DNA of 34,962 nucleotides from assembly GCA_944385465.1 (NCBI GenBank), contig CALWXH010000016.1, positions 1-34,962 of the forward strand, given 5' to 3'. Below, in pieces: positions 1 to 9,378 of this stretch; position 1 is the first letter of the stretch, and every line of letters starts with the position of its first letter. The position numbers were made by a program, and so were the translations under genes. The notes below the pieces were generated by a model. That model searched no databases and was not told the origin of the DNA. It worked only from the letters and a program-made list of their open reading frames with translations. Source of the stretch: an uncultured Oscillospiraceae bacterium. Lineage in GTDB: Bacteria > Bacillota > Clostridia > Oscillospirales > Oscillospiraceae.

Positions 1-1682
<1,682 letters not shown>

Positions 1683-1777
1683 ATGGATCTTCCCTCCTAA
1701 ATCAGGCCGGGGATGCCCCGGCCCGGAACTGTTGTTTGAGTTTATTATACCCTCCCCGTAGGATTTTTCATGAACTC

Positions 1778-1806
1778 ATTGTAAACAATTAGCACTCTCG
1801 TGTCAA
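1778..1806 (-). promoter_or_regulatory. clpB promoter interleaved with CIRCE
   Basis: On the minus strand TTGACA (1806-1801), a 17-base spacer and TACAAT (1783-1778) form a near-consensus SigA promoter. The -35 hexamer lies inside the 9-base CIRCE spacer and one CIRCE arm fills the upstream part of the -35/-10 spacer, so bound HrcA should block polymerase directly. A TATAAT at 1749-1744 has no matching -35 and probably lies in the 5' UTR. Confidence 0.88.
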
Positions 1807-1815
1807 GAGTGCTAA
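1789..1815. promoter_or_regulatory. CIRCE element (HrcA operator)
   Basis: A perfect match to the CIRCE consensus: TTAGCACTC (1789-1797), nine bases, GAGTGCTAA (1807-1815). HrcA is the known repressor of such sites, so clpB here should be induced by heat shock through HrcA rather than, or in addition to, CtsR. No CtsR-type heptad repeat was noticed nearby. Confidence 0.97.
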
Positions 1816-1839
1816 TTTTCTTTCTGTGGAATTTTCCCC

Positions 1840-1868
1840 GTGACACGGCGGGCAAAACGTAGTATGAT
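1840..1868 (+). promoter_or_regulatory. Promoter of the MATE gene
   Basis: GTGACA (1840-1845), 17 bases, TATGAT (1863-1868). It faces away from the clpB promoter and starts 25 bp beyond the CIRCE element, so HrcA is not expected to cover it, though an effect cannot be excluded. Confidence 0.6.
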
Positions 1869-1934
1869 AGGGGCCGCAATCTTCTCCGCAAAAACGCCGT
1901 TTTTTGCGGGTTTCCCGGAGCGTGAACCCTCCCC

Positions 1935-3317
1935 ATGACAAAAACCAAAGACCTGGGCCGGGCCCCCCTGCTGCCCCTGGTATTCAGCCTGGCCATCCCC
2001 ACCATGCTGGCCCAGTTTGTCAGCGTGCTCTACTCCATTGTGGACCGGATCTTCATCGGCAACATCCCGGAGATCGGCTCCATCGCCCTGGCCGGGGCGG
2101 GGGTGTGCGGCCCCATCGTCACCCTCATCTCCTCCTTCGCCACCCTGGTGGGGCTGGGCGGCTCCCCCCTGGTAGCCATGAAAATGGGCGCTGGGGACAA
2201 AAAGACCGCCCATCAGCTGCTGGCCAACTGCTTTGTGCTGCTATCCGGCCTGTCCGTGCTGCTCACCGCCCTGTTCCTGCTGTTCCGGGAGCCGCTGCTC
2301 ATGTGGTTCGGCGCCAGCCAGCAGTCCTTCCCCTACGCCAACACCTACCTCACCATCTACACCGCCGGCTCCTTCTTCGCCATGATGGCCACGGGAATGA
2401 ACAGCTTCCTCATCTGTCAGGGCTATTCAGGGCTGAGCATGGGGACCGTGGCCCTGGGCGCGGTGCTGAACATCATCCTGGATCCCATCTTCATCTTCGT
2501 CTTTGACCTGGGGGTGGCGGGCGCCGCCTGGGCCACCGTGCTGTCCCAGATGGCCTCCTGCGTGTTTGTGCTGGCCATGCTCCGGCGCAGGAGCATCCCC
2601 ATCCGGCTGGAACGGGACCAGCTCTCCCCCGCCCTGATGCGCAGCGTGCTCAGCTTCGGCCTGACCCCCTTCCTCACCATCTCCCTGGACAGCGTCATCC
2701 TCATCCTGCTCAACGCGGTGCTCCAGCGCCAGGGCGGGGCGCTGGGGGACGTGCTGGTGAGCTGCAACACCATTGTGCAAAGCTACATGCTCCTCATCAC
2801 CATGCCCATGGGGGGCATCACCGGGGGCTGCCAGCCCATCGCCAGCTACAACTACGGCGCCGGCAACATCCTGCGCATCCGCAGGGGCATCCGGTATGTG
2901 GCCCTGCTGTGCCTGGCCTTCACCGGGGTGATGACCCTGTGCACCTTCACCCTGTCCCCCCTCTTTGTCCGGCTGTTCACCCAGGACGGGGAGCTGGCGG
3001 CCCTGGCGGTGCGGTACATCCGGCGCTTCTGCCTGTGCGCCATCCCCCTGGCCCTGCAGTACACCGCGGTGGACATGTCCACCGCCCTGGGCCGCATCCG
3101 CCTGGCCCTGTTCTGCTCGGTGAACCGGAAGACCTGGTTCACCGTGCTCATCTTCGTCCTCCCCGCGGCGCTGGGGGCGGCGGACGCCGCCTTCTGGGCG
3201 GAGCCCATTGTGGATCTGGGCTGCGCCATTCTCACCAGCCTGCTGGTCTATACCACCCTGCCGGCATTTCTCCGCCACCGGGAGGTACACGCCGGGGCCC
3301 CGCAACATCCCGCCTGA
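1935..3317 (+). CDS. MATE family efflux transporter
   Basis: Na+- or H+-coupled multidrug/metabolite antiporter of the inner membrane, 460 aa, the usual length of the family. The N-terminus (LPLVFSLAIPTMLAQFVSVLYSI, with VDRIFIGN after it) is the family's first helix and P/D motif. The two-lobed layout of about 12 helices is visible, with the second lobe opening near residues 235-260 (LSFGLTPFLTISLDS) and the QPIASYNYGAGN motif near residue 300. The ATG at 1935 has only a weak ribosome site (CCGGAG at 1916-1921, somewhat distant). Substrate cannot be told from sequence. It stands alone between its own promoter and a bidirectional terminator shared with the converging glycosyltransferase gene. 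Confidence 0.93.
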   Translation: MTKTKDLGRAPLLPLVFSLAIPTMLAQFVSVLYSIVDRIFIGNIPEIGSIALAGAGVCGPIVTLISSFATLVGLGGSPLVAMKMGAGDKKTAHQLLANCFVLLSGLSVLLTALFLLFREPLLMWFGASQQSFPYANTYLTIYTAGSFFAMMATGMNSFLICQGYSGLSMGTVALGAVLNIILDPIFIFVFDLGVAGAAWATVLSQMASCVFVLAMLRRRSIPIRLERDQLSPALMRSVLSFGLTPFLTISLDSVILILLNAVLQRQGGALGDVLVSCNTIVQSYMLLITMPMGGITGGCQPIASYNYGAGNILRIRRGIRYVALLCLAFTGVMTLCTFTLSPLFVRLFTQDGELAALAVRYIRRFCLCAIPLALQYTAVDMSTALGRIRLALFCSVNRKTWFTVLIFVLPAALGAADAAFWAEPIVDLGCAILTSLLVYTTLPAFLRHREVHAGAPQHPA

Positions 3318-3336
3318 GCCGCCGCCCGCACCCAAA

Positions 3337-3374
3337 AAGCAAGCCCCAGGACCGCTCACGGCCCCGGGGCTTTT
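3337..3374. terminator. Bidirectional intrinsic terminator
   Basis: AAGCCCC (3341-3347) pairs with GGGGCTT (3366-3372). It is followed by T's on the plus strand and preceded by an A-run (3333-3338), which gives a U-tract on the minus strand. It serves both the MATE gene and the converging GT39 gene. Confidence 0.8.
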
Positions 3375-3376
3375 CT

Positions 3377-4960
3377 CTATTCTCTCCAGGCCACCAGATA
3401 GCCCTCAAACTGCCGGGTCTGCCAGCCGTCGCCGGCAAAGGCCGCCCCCTGCTCCACCGGGACCAGGTAGGTCGTATCCTCCTCCAGGGCGGTGTAGTCC
3501 ACCCCAAAGCGATACCGGCCAAAGCCCGCCAGATCGGTAAAGGCCGACGGCTCCCCCACATACTCCACGGTGTCCGCGTACACCTGGTGGGGCGTCTGGT
3601 CGTAGAAGAGGATCTGGGGGTAGTAGATACTGCGGTCCACCGCCACCTGGGAAAAATCCCGCTCCTGGATGAAGGCCACCGCCTCCCCCACCCCGGACCG
3701 GAAGACTTCGGATATCTGGTGGTTGTACCCGGTGAAGTACACCCCGGTAAAGAGCAGGAAACAGCAGGCATAGGCTGCCGCCACCAGGGGCGGCAGCCAC
3801 TTCAGCCGCTGGCCCCGGCGGCACAGCCCGACCAGCCAGTCCACCCCGGCGGCGATGAAGATCAGGGTGTACAGGTGCAGGGAGTTTGTCCGGTTGATGT
3901 TCCCCTCCACCAGCGCCAGGCACACCAGCACCGAACAGCCGGCGGCCAGCAGCACCAGACACTGCCAGCCATAGCGCCGCTCCCGGATAGACCGCACCGC
4001 ATCCATCAGCAGCCGCGCCGCCCCCAGCAACTGGAAGGGCAGGCTGATGAGGTAGAACATGCCGAAGCCGTCCATGGCGTTCCACAACAGGGAATCCCGC
4101 TGTAAAAAGACCAGAGTGCCCACCCCTCGCCAGGACTGGGCACTGAACAAGTTGGACAGCGACAGCTCGGACCCCCGCATAGCCACCATCCGGGGGATGG
4201 AGAACCAGGGGGTGACGATCTCCTCCATCACGTTGAGGTTCACCAGCACAAACAGCATCAGGGGCAGGGCCAGCAGGAACAGGATGACCCCCGCCCCCAG
4301 CAGGCACCGCCAGGAAAACCGCCGTCCGGAGAGGAGCAGATAGGCCCCGCACACGCACAGGGTGAGGGGCACCACCACCCAGTTGATGGCATAGGCGTAC
4401 AGAGAGATCCCGTAGGCTGCGGCGCTGAGCAGCAGAAACCGCTGATTTTCCAGTCCCCGCACCAGGAAATAAAACCCGAACAGTAAAAAGGCAGGGGCCA
4501 GGTTGGACTCCAGCCCCCACCGGCTGAGCATGATGTGCCAGGGGGAGATGGCCAGCAGCCCCAGCCCCACCAGGGCCAGGCGCCGGGAGGCCATGCGCCG
4601 CAGCAGATCATAGCACACCGGCAGGGACAGGCAGGCGCACAAAAACTGGGGCATGCGCAGGGCGGTGGCGGTACACCCCAGCAACGCCAGGAAGGGCATG
4701 GCCAGATAGCTCTCCAGGGCGTTCATCCCGCTGCCCCAGGCCACCAGATAGCAGGGGTAGGGATACCCCCAGGAGTCCACGCCGGAGGTGAGCAGCGACC
4801 AGGCCTCATAGCCGGCAAAGGCCTCATCCTGGTTCAGCCCGCCGGGCACCGCGCCCAGGGCCCAGCCCCGCACCAGCACCCCGATGAGGATCAGGGCCAG
4901 GGGCAGCCACCGCCCCCACCGGGCCGTCCGGTCCAGCCGGCTCTGGCGCGCCTCACCCAT
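3377..4960 (-). CDS. GT39-family membrane glycosyltransferase (PMT/ArnT-like)
   Basis: A 527-aa polytopic protein of the C-type glycosyltransferase superfamily, which moves sugars from polyprenyl-phosphate donors on the outer face of the membrane. After a short basic N-terminus and the first helix (about 17-38) comes VPGGLNQDEAFAGYEAW. The D45-E46 pair there is the family's catalytic acidic motif in the first extracytoplasmic loop. Around ten further hydrophobic segments follow, then a C-terminal soluble tail of about 120 residues. The start is the ATG at 4960; the frame is open further upstream, but that part overlaps the Rrf2 gene in another frame. ATG and the Rrf2 stop overlap by 8 bp, so translation is probably coupled. 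The acceptor (protein, teichoic acid or polysaccharide) is unknown. Confidence 0.85.
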   Translation of the reverse strand: MGEARQSRLDRTARWGRWLPLALILIGVLVRGWALGAVPGGLNQDEAFAGYEAWSLLTSGVDSWGYPYPCYLVAWGSGMNALESYLAMPFLALLGCTATALRMPQFLCACLSLPVCYDLLRRMASRRLALVGLGLLAISPWHIMLSRWGLESNLAPAFLLFGFYFLVRGLENQRFLLLSAAAYGISLYAYAINWVVVPLTLCVCGAYLLLSGRRFSWRCLLGAGVILFLLALPLMLFVLVNLNVMEEIVTPWFSIPRMVAMRGSELSLSNLFSAQSWRGVGTLVFLQRDSLLWNAMDGFGMFYLISLPFQLLGAARLLMDAVRSIRERRYGWQCLVLLAAGCSVLVCLALVEGNINRTNSLHLYTLIFIAAGVDWLVGLCRRGQRLKWLPPLVAAAYACCFLLFTGVYFTGYNHQISEVFRSGVGEAVAFIQERDFSQVAVDRSIYYPQILFYDQTPHQVYADTVEYVGEPSAFTDLAGFGRYRFGVDYTALEEDTTYLVPVEQGAAFAGDGWQTRQFEGYLVAWRE

Positions 4961-5384
4961 GCCCGTCCTGCCGTTTCCGGCGCTGCCGCTCCACCAGGTC
5001 GGCCAGGGTGGTGCCGTCCACCACCTGGGCCACCGCCCGGTGGATCTCCTGCCACAGCTCCAGGGTGACGCACTGGTCCGCCCGCTCGCAGAACCCCTCG
5101 TCGGTGGCGCACTCCACCGGGGCCAGATCCCCCTCCAGGGGGCGCAGGATGTCCCCCACCGTGTACTGCTCCGGCTCCCGGGTGAGCAGGTAGCCGCCGC
5201 CGGCCCCCCGTACCGAGCGCACCAGCCCCGCCCGGGACAGCGGGGTGACGATCTGCTCCAGGTACTTGTCACTCAGCTGCTGCCGGTGGGCCACATCCCG
5301 CAAGGACACCGGCTGCCCGCCGCCCGCCATGGCCAGATCCACCATCAGCCGCAGGGCATATCTTCCTTTTGTAGAAATCTTCAC
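4953..5384 (-). CDS. Rrf2-family transcriptional regulator with three cysteines
   Basis: A 143-aa winged-helix regulator. The N-terminus MKISTKGRYALRLMVDLA and the wing GAGGGYLL at 61-67 are diagnostic of Rrf2. Cysteines at 92, 99 and 105 (C-X6-C-X5-C) sit where IscR binds its [2Fe-2S] cluster, so Fe-S or redox sensing is likely; the spacing differs slightly from E. coli IscR (C-X5-C-X5-C). The start is GTG at 5384, preceded by AGAGGTGA at 5398-5391 with a six-base gap. The gene heads a two-gene operon with the GT39 glycosyltransferase and not with iscS/iscU, which is unusual. A direct repeat over its own -10 box suggests autoregulation. Confidence 0.92.
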   Translation of the reverse strand: MKISTKGRYALRLMVDLAMAGGGQPVSLRDVAHRQQLSDKYLEQIVTPLSRAGLVRSVRGAGGGYLLTREPEQYTVGDILRPLEGDLAPVECATDEGFCERADQCVTLELWQEIHRAVAQVVDGTTLADLVERQRRKRQDGHG

Positions 5385-5407
5385 GGGGGATCACCTCTGT
5401 TTCTCTT

Positions 5408-5443
5408 AATACCTAAAATACCACGGAAATTCTATGATTTCAA
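5408..5443 (-). promoter_or_regulatory. rrf2 promoter with overlapping direct repeat
   Basis: On the minus strand TTGAAA (5443-5438), 17 bases, TATTTT (5420-5415). The -10 box lies within a direct repeat of GGTATT, read on the minus strand (5422-5417 and 5413-5408, 9-bp period). The repeat is a candidate autoregulatory Rrf2 site; the assignment is inference. Confidence 0.6.
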
Positions 5444-5466
5444 GGGCATCTTTGTCCCGGATTCCA

Positions 5467-5495
5467 TTGCGCCGGCGGGAAAACTGTGGTATACT
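5467..5495 (+). promoter_or_regulatory. Promoter of the DEAD-box helicase gene
   Basis: TTGCGC (5467-5472), 17 bases, TATACT (5490-5495). Transcription should begin near 5502, which excludes the upstream in-frame start codons and supports the ATG at 5530. Confidence 0.72.
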
Positions 5496-5529
5496 GTCCT
5501 CGATTATGTGCAGGAAGGACACAGATACA

Positions 5530-6711
5530 ATGGAAATCAACGGAGAAGTGGTATCCGACATCTACTATTACAAGGACATGGACCTGTCCGAGGCCACCCG
5601 GAAAGCCCTGGACAAAAAGGGCTTCACCCAGGCCACCGCCATCCAGGGGGGCGCCATCCCCTATTTCATGCAGTGGCGGGACGTGGTGGCCAAGGCGCCC
5701 ACCGGCACCGGCAAGACCTACGCCTTCGGCATCCCCATGGTGGAGCACGTGGACCCGGAGTCCGACCAGGTGCAGGGCCTCATCCTGGCCCCCACCCGGG
5801 AGCTGGCCATCCAGATCCGGGATGAGCTGCGGGATTTATGCGCCTTCCGGGAGGGGGTGCGGGTGGTGTGCCTGTACGGCGGGCAGCCCATCGACAAGCA
5901 GATCACCCAGCTGAAAAACCGCCCCCAGATCGTGGTGGCCACCCCCGGCCGGCTCATGGACCACATGAAGCGGCGCACCGTCCGGCTGGACGGAGTGCTC
6001 ACCGTAGTGCTGGACGAGGCGGACCGGATGCTGGACATGGGCTTCATCCAGGATGTGACCCGTATTCTGGACCGGATTCCCCACCGGCGCAACCTGGGCC
6101 TGTTTTCCGCCACCATCAGCCGGGAGGTGATGGACATCTCCTGGGTGTACCAGCGCGACCCGGTGGAGATCACCGTCCGCCCGGTGGAGGAAAACCGCCC
6201 GGACATCCAGCAGTACGCCATCCAGCTCACCGGCCGGGAGGAGAAGCTGGACACCATGGTGGCCCTTTTGAACGCCGGGGGCTACGAGCGGGCCATCGCC
6301 TTCTGCAACACCAAAAACATGACCGACCGGCTGGCTGGCCTGCTGAAAATGCGGGGGATCTCCTGCCAGGCCATTCACGGGGACATCCAGCAGCGGGTGC
6401 GGGAGCAGACCCTGCAGAAGTTCAAGGAGGGGAAGCTGCGGGTGCTGGTGGCCACCGATGTGGCCGCCCGGGGACTGGACATCGACGATGTGGACGCGGT
6501 GTTCAACTATGACGTGCCCGACGAGCAGGAGTACTACATCCACCGCATCGGCCGCACCGGCCGGGCCAAGAAGCACGGGGTGGCCTACACCCTCATGGCC
6601 ACCGTCACCGAGGCGGTGAAGATGCGGGACATCGCCCGGAACACCCGCATCCAGATCCAGCTTTTGAAATACGACAAGGACGGCTGCCTGATGGAGGTGG
6701 AGCCGTCCTGA
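5530..6711 (+). CDS. DEAD-box ATP-dependent RNA helicase
   Basis: A 393-aa RNA helicase core with almost no C-terminal extension, likely acting in mRNA decay, ribosome assembly or cold adaptation. Seen in order: Q-motif region (GFTQATAIQ, 31-39), Walker A APTGTGKT (56-63), PTREL (88-92), TPGR (138-141), DEAD (162-165), SAT (193-195) and HRIGRTGR (338-345). It lacks the basic tail of CshA/DeaD and the RNA-binding domain of DbpA, so it is best called an RhlE/CshA-like minimal helicase. The start ATG follows AGGAAGGA (5512-5519). Upstream in-frame starts would precede the predicted transcription start. It is monocistronic, with a strong terminator right after the stop. Confidence 0.94.
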   Translation: MEINGEVVSDIYYYKDMDLSEATRKALDKKGFTQATAIQGGAIPYFMQWRDVVAKAPTGTGKTYAFGIPMVEHVDPESDQVQGLILAPTRELAIQIRDELRDLCAFREGVRVVCLYGGQPIDKQITQLKNRPQIVVATPGRLMDHMKRRTVRLDGVLTVVLDEADRMLDMGFIQDVTRILDRIPHRRNLGLFSATISREVMDISWVYQRDPVEITVRPVEENRPDIQQYAIQLTGREEKLDTMVALLNAGGYERAIAFCNTKNMTDRLAGLLKMRGISCQAIHGDIQQRVREQTLQKFKEGKLRVLVATDVAARGLDIDDVDAVFNYDVPDEQEYYIHRIGRTGRAKKHGVAYTLMATVTEAVKMRDIARNTRIQIQLLKYDKDGCLMEVEPS

Positions 6712-6715
6712 CCCC

Positions 6716-6748
6716 GGGGCAGGCAGGCCTTGCCTGCCCCGTTTTCTT
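6716..6748 (+). terminator. Terminator of the helicase gene
   Basis: GGGGCAGGCA (6716-6725) pairs perfectly with TGCCTGCCCC (6731-6740) around a five-base loop, followed by GTTTTCTTT. It begins four bases after the stop codon. Confidence 0.9.
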
Positions 6749-6827
6749 TGTGTGCCCTGCCGGTAGTGCGTCCCTTTTGCCGGAGGGTTCCGGCAGCCTC
6801 TTTGGGTTTTCGCCCCCAGGGCGACCT

Positions 6828-6849
6828 ACTTTCTGCGCGCGCAGAAAGT
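6828..6849. repeat. Perfect 22-bp palindrome
   Basis: ACTTTCTGCGC followed directly by GCGCAGAAAGT. It shares the CTTTC/GAAAG core with the two stem-loops at 6901-6928 and 7393-7420 and appears to belong to the same repeat family. Confidence 0.8.
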
Positions 6850-6900
6850 GGGCAAAGAGAATTTTGCCGCCTGCGGCGGCAGGGACGACGCTCCGCTGGG

Positions 6901-6928
6901 GTTACTTTCTCCTCGATGAGAAAGTAAC
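6901..6928. repeat. 11-bp stem-loop, GTTACTTTCTC type
   Basis: GTTACTTTCTC (6901-6911) and GAGAAAGTAAC (6918-6928) around a six-base loop. The geometry (11-bp stem, 6-base loop) is the same as at 7393-7420. Confidence 0.8.
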
Positions 6929-7392
6929 CAAAGAATCGCCCGAAGGGGGGCGTACCCCCCTTGGGTATCCCCCCGCTCAGTTGGAGTGCGCTCCTCTCTT
7001 TCCGGCGTCCTGGACTCGCGGCTGCGCAGGTTCCATCGACGGCCTCCGGCCTCCTGCATCCGTATGCTTTGGTGCCTGCGGCCCAGGCGGGGCGCCTGGA
7101 ATAGCGTAGCACTTCGGTGCCTGCGCTGTCAGAGGTGCAGACCGAAGGCTCGAACACCAAATGTAGGCGCCCATAGGCGGCGCAGGTGCTTCACAAGTTA
7201 CCTCCGCAAAAGGCCGGAGGCCGCCGTGCGTGGTAGGGAGTGTCAGTATGCGCGCGCCGGGAAGAGAAGCACGCACTGCTACTGACGCCCCCGTAGCCCT
7301 TTCGGGGGTTCTTAGGGGGTGGCCGACTGTGAGCGAGGCCCGCCCTTGGGGCCGAAGTCGAACCGGAGGCACACCCCCTAAGCCGCCCTTTG

Positions 7393-7420
7393 GTTCCTTT
7401 CGGGCGGTGCCGAAAGGAAC
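7393..7420. repeat. 11-bp stem-loop, GTTCCTTTCGG type
   Basis: GTTCCTTTCGG (7393-7403) and CCGAAAGGAAC (7410-7420) around a six-base loop. Base changes relative to 6901-6928 are compensated on both arms, as expected for a structure kept by selection or by a mobile palindrome family. Confidence 0.8.
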
Positions 7421-7441
7421 TCGCCCTCAGGCGAAACCTGA

Positions 7442-7463
7442 GACGCACCATCCGTGGTGCGTC
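7442..7463. repeat. 9-bp stem-loop upstream of ymdB
   Basis: GACGCACCA (7442-7450), TCCG loop, TGGTGCGTC (7455-7463). It has no T-run and lies 53 bases before the ymdB start. It could be an mRNA leader hairpin, an operator or the end of the repeat block. Confidence 0.55.
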
Positions 7464-7515
7464 ATCCGCCCGCCGGGGCGTCAACCGGCAAACAAAGAAA
7501 GAAGGAGGAACCCCC

Positions 7516-8292
7516 ATGCTTTTGCATATTCTGGCCGTGGGCGACGTGGTGGGCCAGCCCGGCCTGGACTTTCTCTGCCGCCACCTGCCCGCCCTGCGCA
7601 AACTCCACGGCGTCCACTTCACCGTGGTCAACGGGGAGAACGCCGCCTGCAACGGCCTGCTGCCCGAACAGGCGGAGGACATCTTCGCCGCCGGGGCGGA
7701 TGTGATCACCCTGGGCAACCACACCTGGGACAAGCGGCAGATTGTCCCCTATCTGGAGGACTGCCCCTACCTGCTGCGCCCGGCCAATTACACCCGCCGG
7801 GCCCCCGGCCGGGGCTGGGGGATCTTCGACGGCCCCCAGGGCCTGCGCATCCGGGTGGTCAGCCTCATCGGCCGGTGCGAGATGGACTCCAACTTTGACA
7901 ACCCCTTTTTCAAAATGGACAACATCCTGGCCCGGGAGGAGGCGGACCTCACCCTGGTGGATTTCCACGCCGAGGCCACCAGCGAGAAGCTCGCCCTGGC
8001 CTGGTATCTGGACGGCCGGGCCCAGGCCCTGTGGGGCACCCACACCCACGTGCCCACCGCCGACTGCCAGGTGCTGCCCCAGGGGCTGGGGCTGGTCACC
8101 GACCTGGGGATGACCGGGCCCAGCCAGTCGGTCATCGGCATCCGCCCCGAGCAGGCCATCAACCGCTTCCTGGGCGGCCTGCCCCAGCGGTTCCAGCCCG
8201 CCCCCGGCCCCTGCCGGATGGACGCGGTGCTCTTCACCTTCGACACCGCCCAGCGCCGGTGCGCCGGGGTGCAGCGGGTGGACATCTCCTGA
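7516..8292 (+). CDS. ymdB: YmdB-like metallophosphoesterase (TIGR00282 family)
   Basis: A 258-aa dimetal phosphodiesterase. In Bacillus subtilis YmdB hydrolyses cyclic nucleotides and influences biofilm and late adaptive gene expression. Metal ligands are visible: D10 (AVGDVVG), N39 and E41 (VVNGENAA), N68-H69 (LGNHTWD), H151 (DFHAEATSEK) and H176/H178 (GTHTHVPTAD). Length matches the family (about 260). The ATG at 7516 follows GAAGGAGGAA; the open frame upstream runs through the repeat block and is not credible. It is followed after 12 bases by the YhaO-like gene, so it probably leads a three-gene operon. Confidence 0.93.
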   Translation: MLLHILAVGDVVGQPGLDFLCRHLPALRKLHGVHFTVVNGENAACNGLLPEQAEDIFAAGADVITLGNHTWDKRQIVPYLEDCPYLLRPANYTRRAPGRGWGIFDGPQGLRIRVVSLIGRCEMDSNFDNPFFKMDNILAREEADLTLVDFHAEATSEKLALAWYLDGRAQALWGTHTHVPTADCQVLPQGLGLVTDLGMTGPSQSVIGIRPEQAINRFLGGLPQRFQPAPGPCRMDAVLFTFDTAQRRCAGVQRVDIS

Positions 8293-8304
8293 GGAGGTCT
8301 GTGT

Positions 8305-9378
8305 ATGAAACTGCTCCACGCCGCCGACTTTCATCTGGACGCCCCCTTCCGCCGCCTCCCCGCCCCCCAGGCCGCCCAGCGCCGCAGGGAGCTGCGCCAG
8401 CTCCCCGCCCGGCTGGCCGCCCTGGCCCGGGAGGAGGGGGTGGAGCTGGTGCTCCTACCCGGCGACCTGTTTGACGGGGAGCGGGTCTATCCCGAGACCC
8501 TCCGGGCTCTGGCGGACGCCCTGGGGGAGATCCCCGCCCCGGTGGTCATCGCCCCGGGCAACCACGACTTCTACCGGCCCGGCAGCCCCTATGACGCCGC
8601 GGCGTGGCCGGACAACGTGCACATCTTCACCACAGCGCAGCTCACCGCCCTGCCCCTGCCAAAGCTGGGGTGCGTCGTCCACGGCTGCGCCTTCACCGCC
8701 CCCCGGCGGGAGGACGACCCCCTGTCCGGCTTTTCCGCCCCGGCGGACGGGCGGCTGCACCTGCTGTGCCTCCACGGGGAGGTGACCGCCCCGGGCAGCG
8801 TATACGCCCCCATCTCCCCCGCCGCCCTGGCGCGCTCCGGCGTCTGCTACGCCGCCCTGGGCCACATCCACGCCTGCTCCGGCCTGCAGCGGGCCGGGCT
8901 GGTGCCCTGGGCCTACCCCGGCTGTCCCGAGGGCCGGGGCTTTGACGAGTGCGGGGAGAAGGGCGCCCTGCTGCTGGACCTGGACGCGTCGGGCGTCCGC
9001 GCCCGCTTCCTCCCCCTGTGCCGCCGGCAGTACCGGGTGGAGCGGGTGGAGCTGGGGGACTTTGACGCCGCCCTGGCCGCCTGCCCGCCGGAGGATCTGG
9101 TGCGGTGGGTACTCACCGGCCAGAGCGATACCCCGCCCGACCTGGCCGACCTGACCGCCCGGGCCCGGGCGCACAGCTTCTACGGCGAGGTGCGGGACGA
9201 GACCACCCTGCCCCAGTCCCTGTGGGCCCGGCAGAAGGAGGACTCCCTCACCGGCCTGTTCCTGCGGGAGATGGCCCGGCGGCTGGAGCAATGCGGGGAG
9301 GAAGACCGCCCCCGGTTGCTGCTGGCCGCCCGGTTCGGCCTGGCCGCCCTGGAGAGAGGGGAGGATATCCGCCCATGA
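8305..9378 (+). CDS. YhaO/SbcD-like DNA repair metallophosphoesterase
   Basis: A 357-aa Mre11-type nuclease subunit, predicted to process DNA ends together with the ATPase encoded next. Calcineurin-fold motifs are complete: HAADFHLD (5-12), GDLFDG (53-58), GNHD (85-88), CLHGE (156-160) and GHIH (186-189). A C-terminal capping/ATPase-binding region of about 150 residues follows. The ATG at 8305 is preceded by GAGGAGGT. Its stop overlaps the ATPase start (ATGA), the standard sbcD/sbcC or yhaO/yhaN arrangement. The separate SbcD branch is less likely given the short partner. Confidence 0.9.
   Translation: MKLLHAADFHLDAPFRRLPAPQAAQRRRELRQLPARLAALAREEGVELVLLPGDLFDGERVYPETLRALADALGEIPAPVVIAPGNHDFYRPGSPYDAAAWPDNVHIFTTAQLTALPLPKLGCVVHGCAFTAPRREDDPLSGFSAPADGRLHLLCLHGEVTAPGSVYAPISPAALARSGVCYAALGHIHACSGLQRAGLVPWAYPGCPEGRGFDECGEKGALLLDLDASGVRARFLPLCRRQYRVERVELGDFDAALAACPPEDLVRWVLTGQSDTPPDLADLTARARAHSFYGEVRDETTLPQSLWARQKEDSLTGLFLREMARRLEQCGEEDRPRLLLAARFGLAALERGEDIRP

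Larger units (their letters stand above)
6749..7500. other. Non-coding, hairpin-rich repeat block
   Basis: About 750 bases with no convincing gene on either strand. It is packed with short perfect inverted repeats: ACTTTCTGCGC palindrome at 6828-6849, GCCGCC/GGCGGC at 6866-6880, 11-bp stems at 6901-6928 and 7393-7420, GTCAGTA/TACTGAC at 7242-7248/7280-7286, and a 9-bp stem at 7442-7463. Read on the minus strand, part of it would encode FFGYFLIEEKVT, a string I recall from spurious proteins predicted across gut Oscillospiraceae, which suggests a dispersed intergenic repeat. No transposase, tRNA or known RNA family was recognised. The 3' end may carry the ymdB promoter, but no clear hexamers were found. 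Confidence 0.7.

Noticed and set aside
1744-1749. TATAAT on the minus strand as the clpB -10
   Set aside because: No -35 at a fitting distance, and the TTGACA-N17-TACAAT pair upstream is interleaved with CIRCE.
2427-3359. 310-codon minus-strand frame over the MATE gene
   Set aside because: Gly/Gln/His-rich shadow with no motif; the plus strand has a clear MATE protein.
4961-5272. 104-residue N-terminal extension of the GT39 frame
   Set aside because: Trp/Arg/Ser/Pro-rich shadow of the Rrf2 gene; the first membrane helix and family N-terminus begin after ATG 4960.
6585-7160. 191-codon minus-strand frame through the repeat block
   Set aside because: Its C-terminal part is antisense to the helicase and the rest is translated repeat and terminator sequence; no start signals or domain.
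6977-7372. 131-codon minus-strand frame in the repeat block
   Set aside because: Arg/Pro/Ala-rich, crosses several inverted repeats, no ribosome site; judged a chance frame.
7390-7515. N-terminal extension of ymdB
   Set aside because: It would translate the stem-loop at 7393-7420; the ATG at 7516 has the ribosome site and the family N-terminus.
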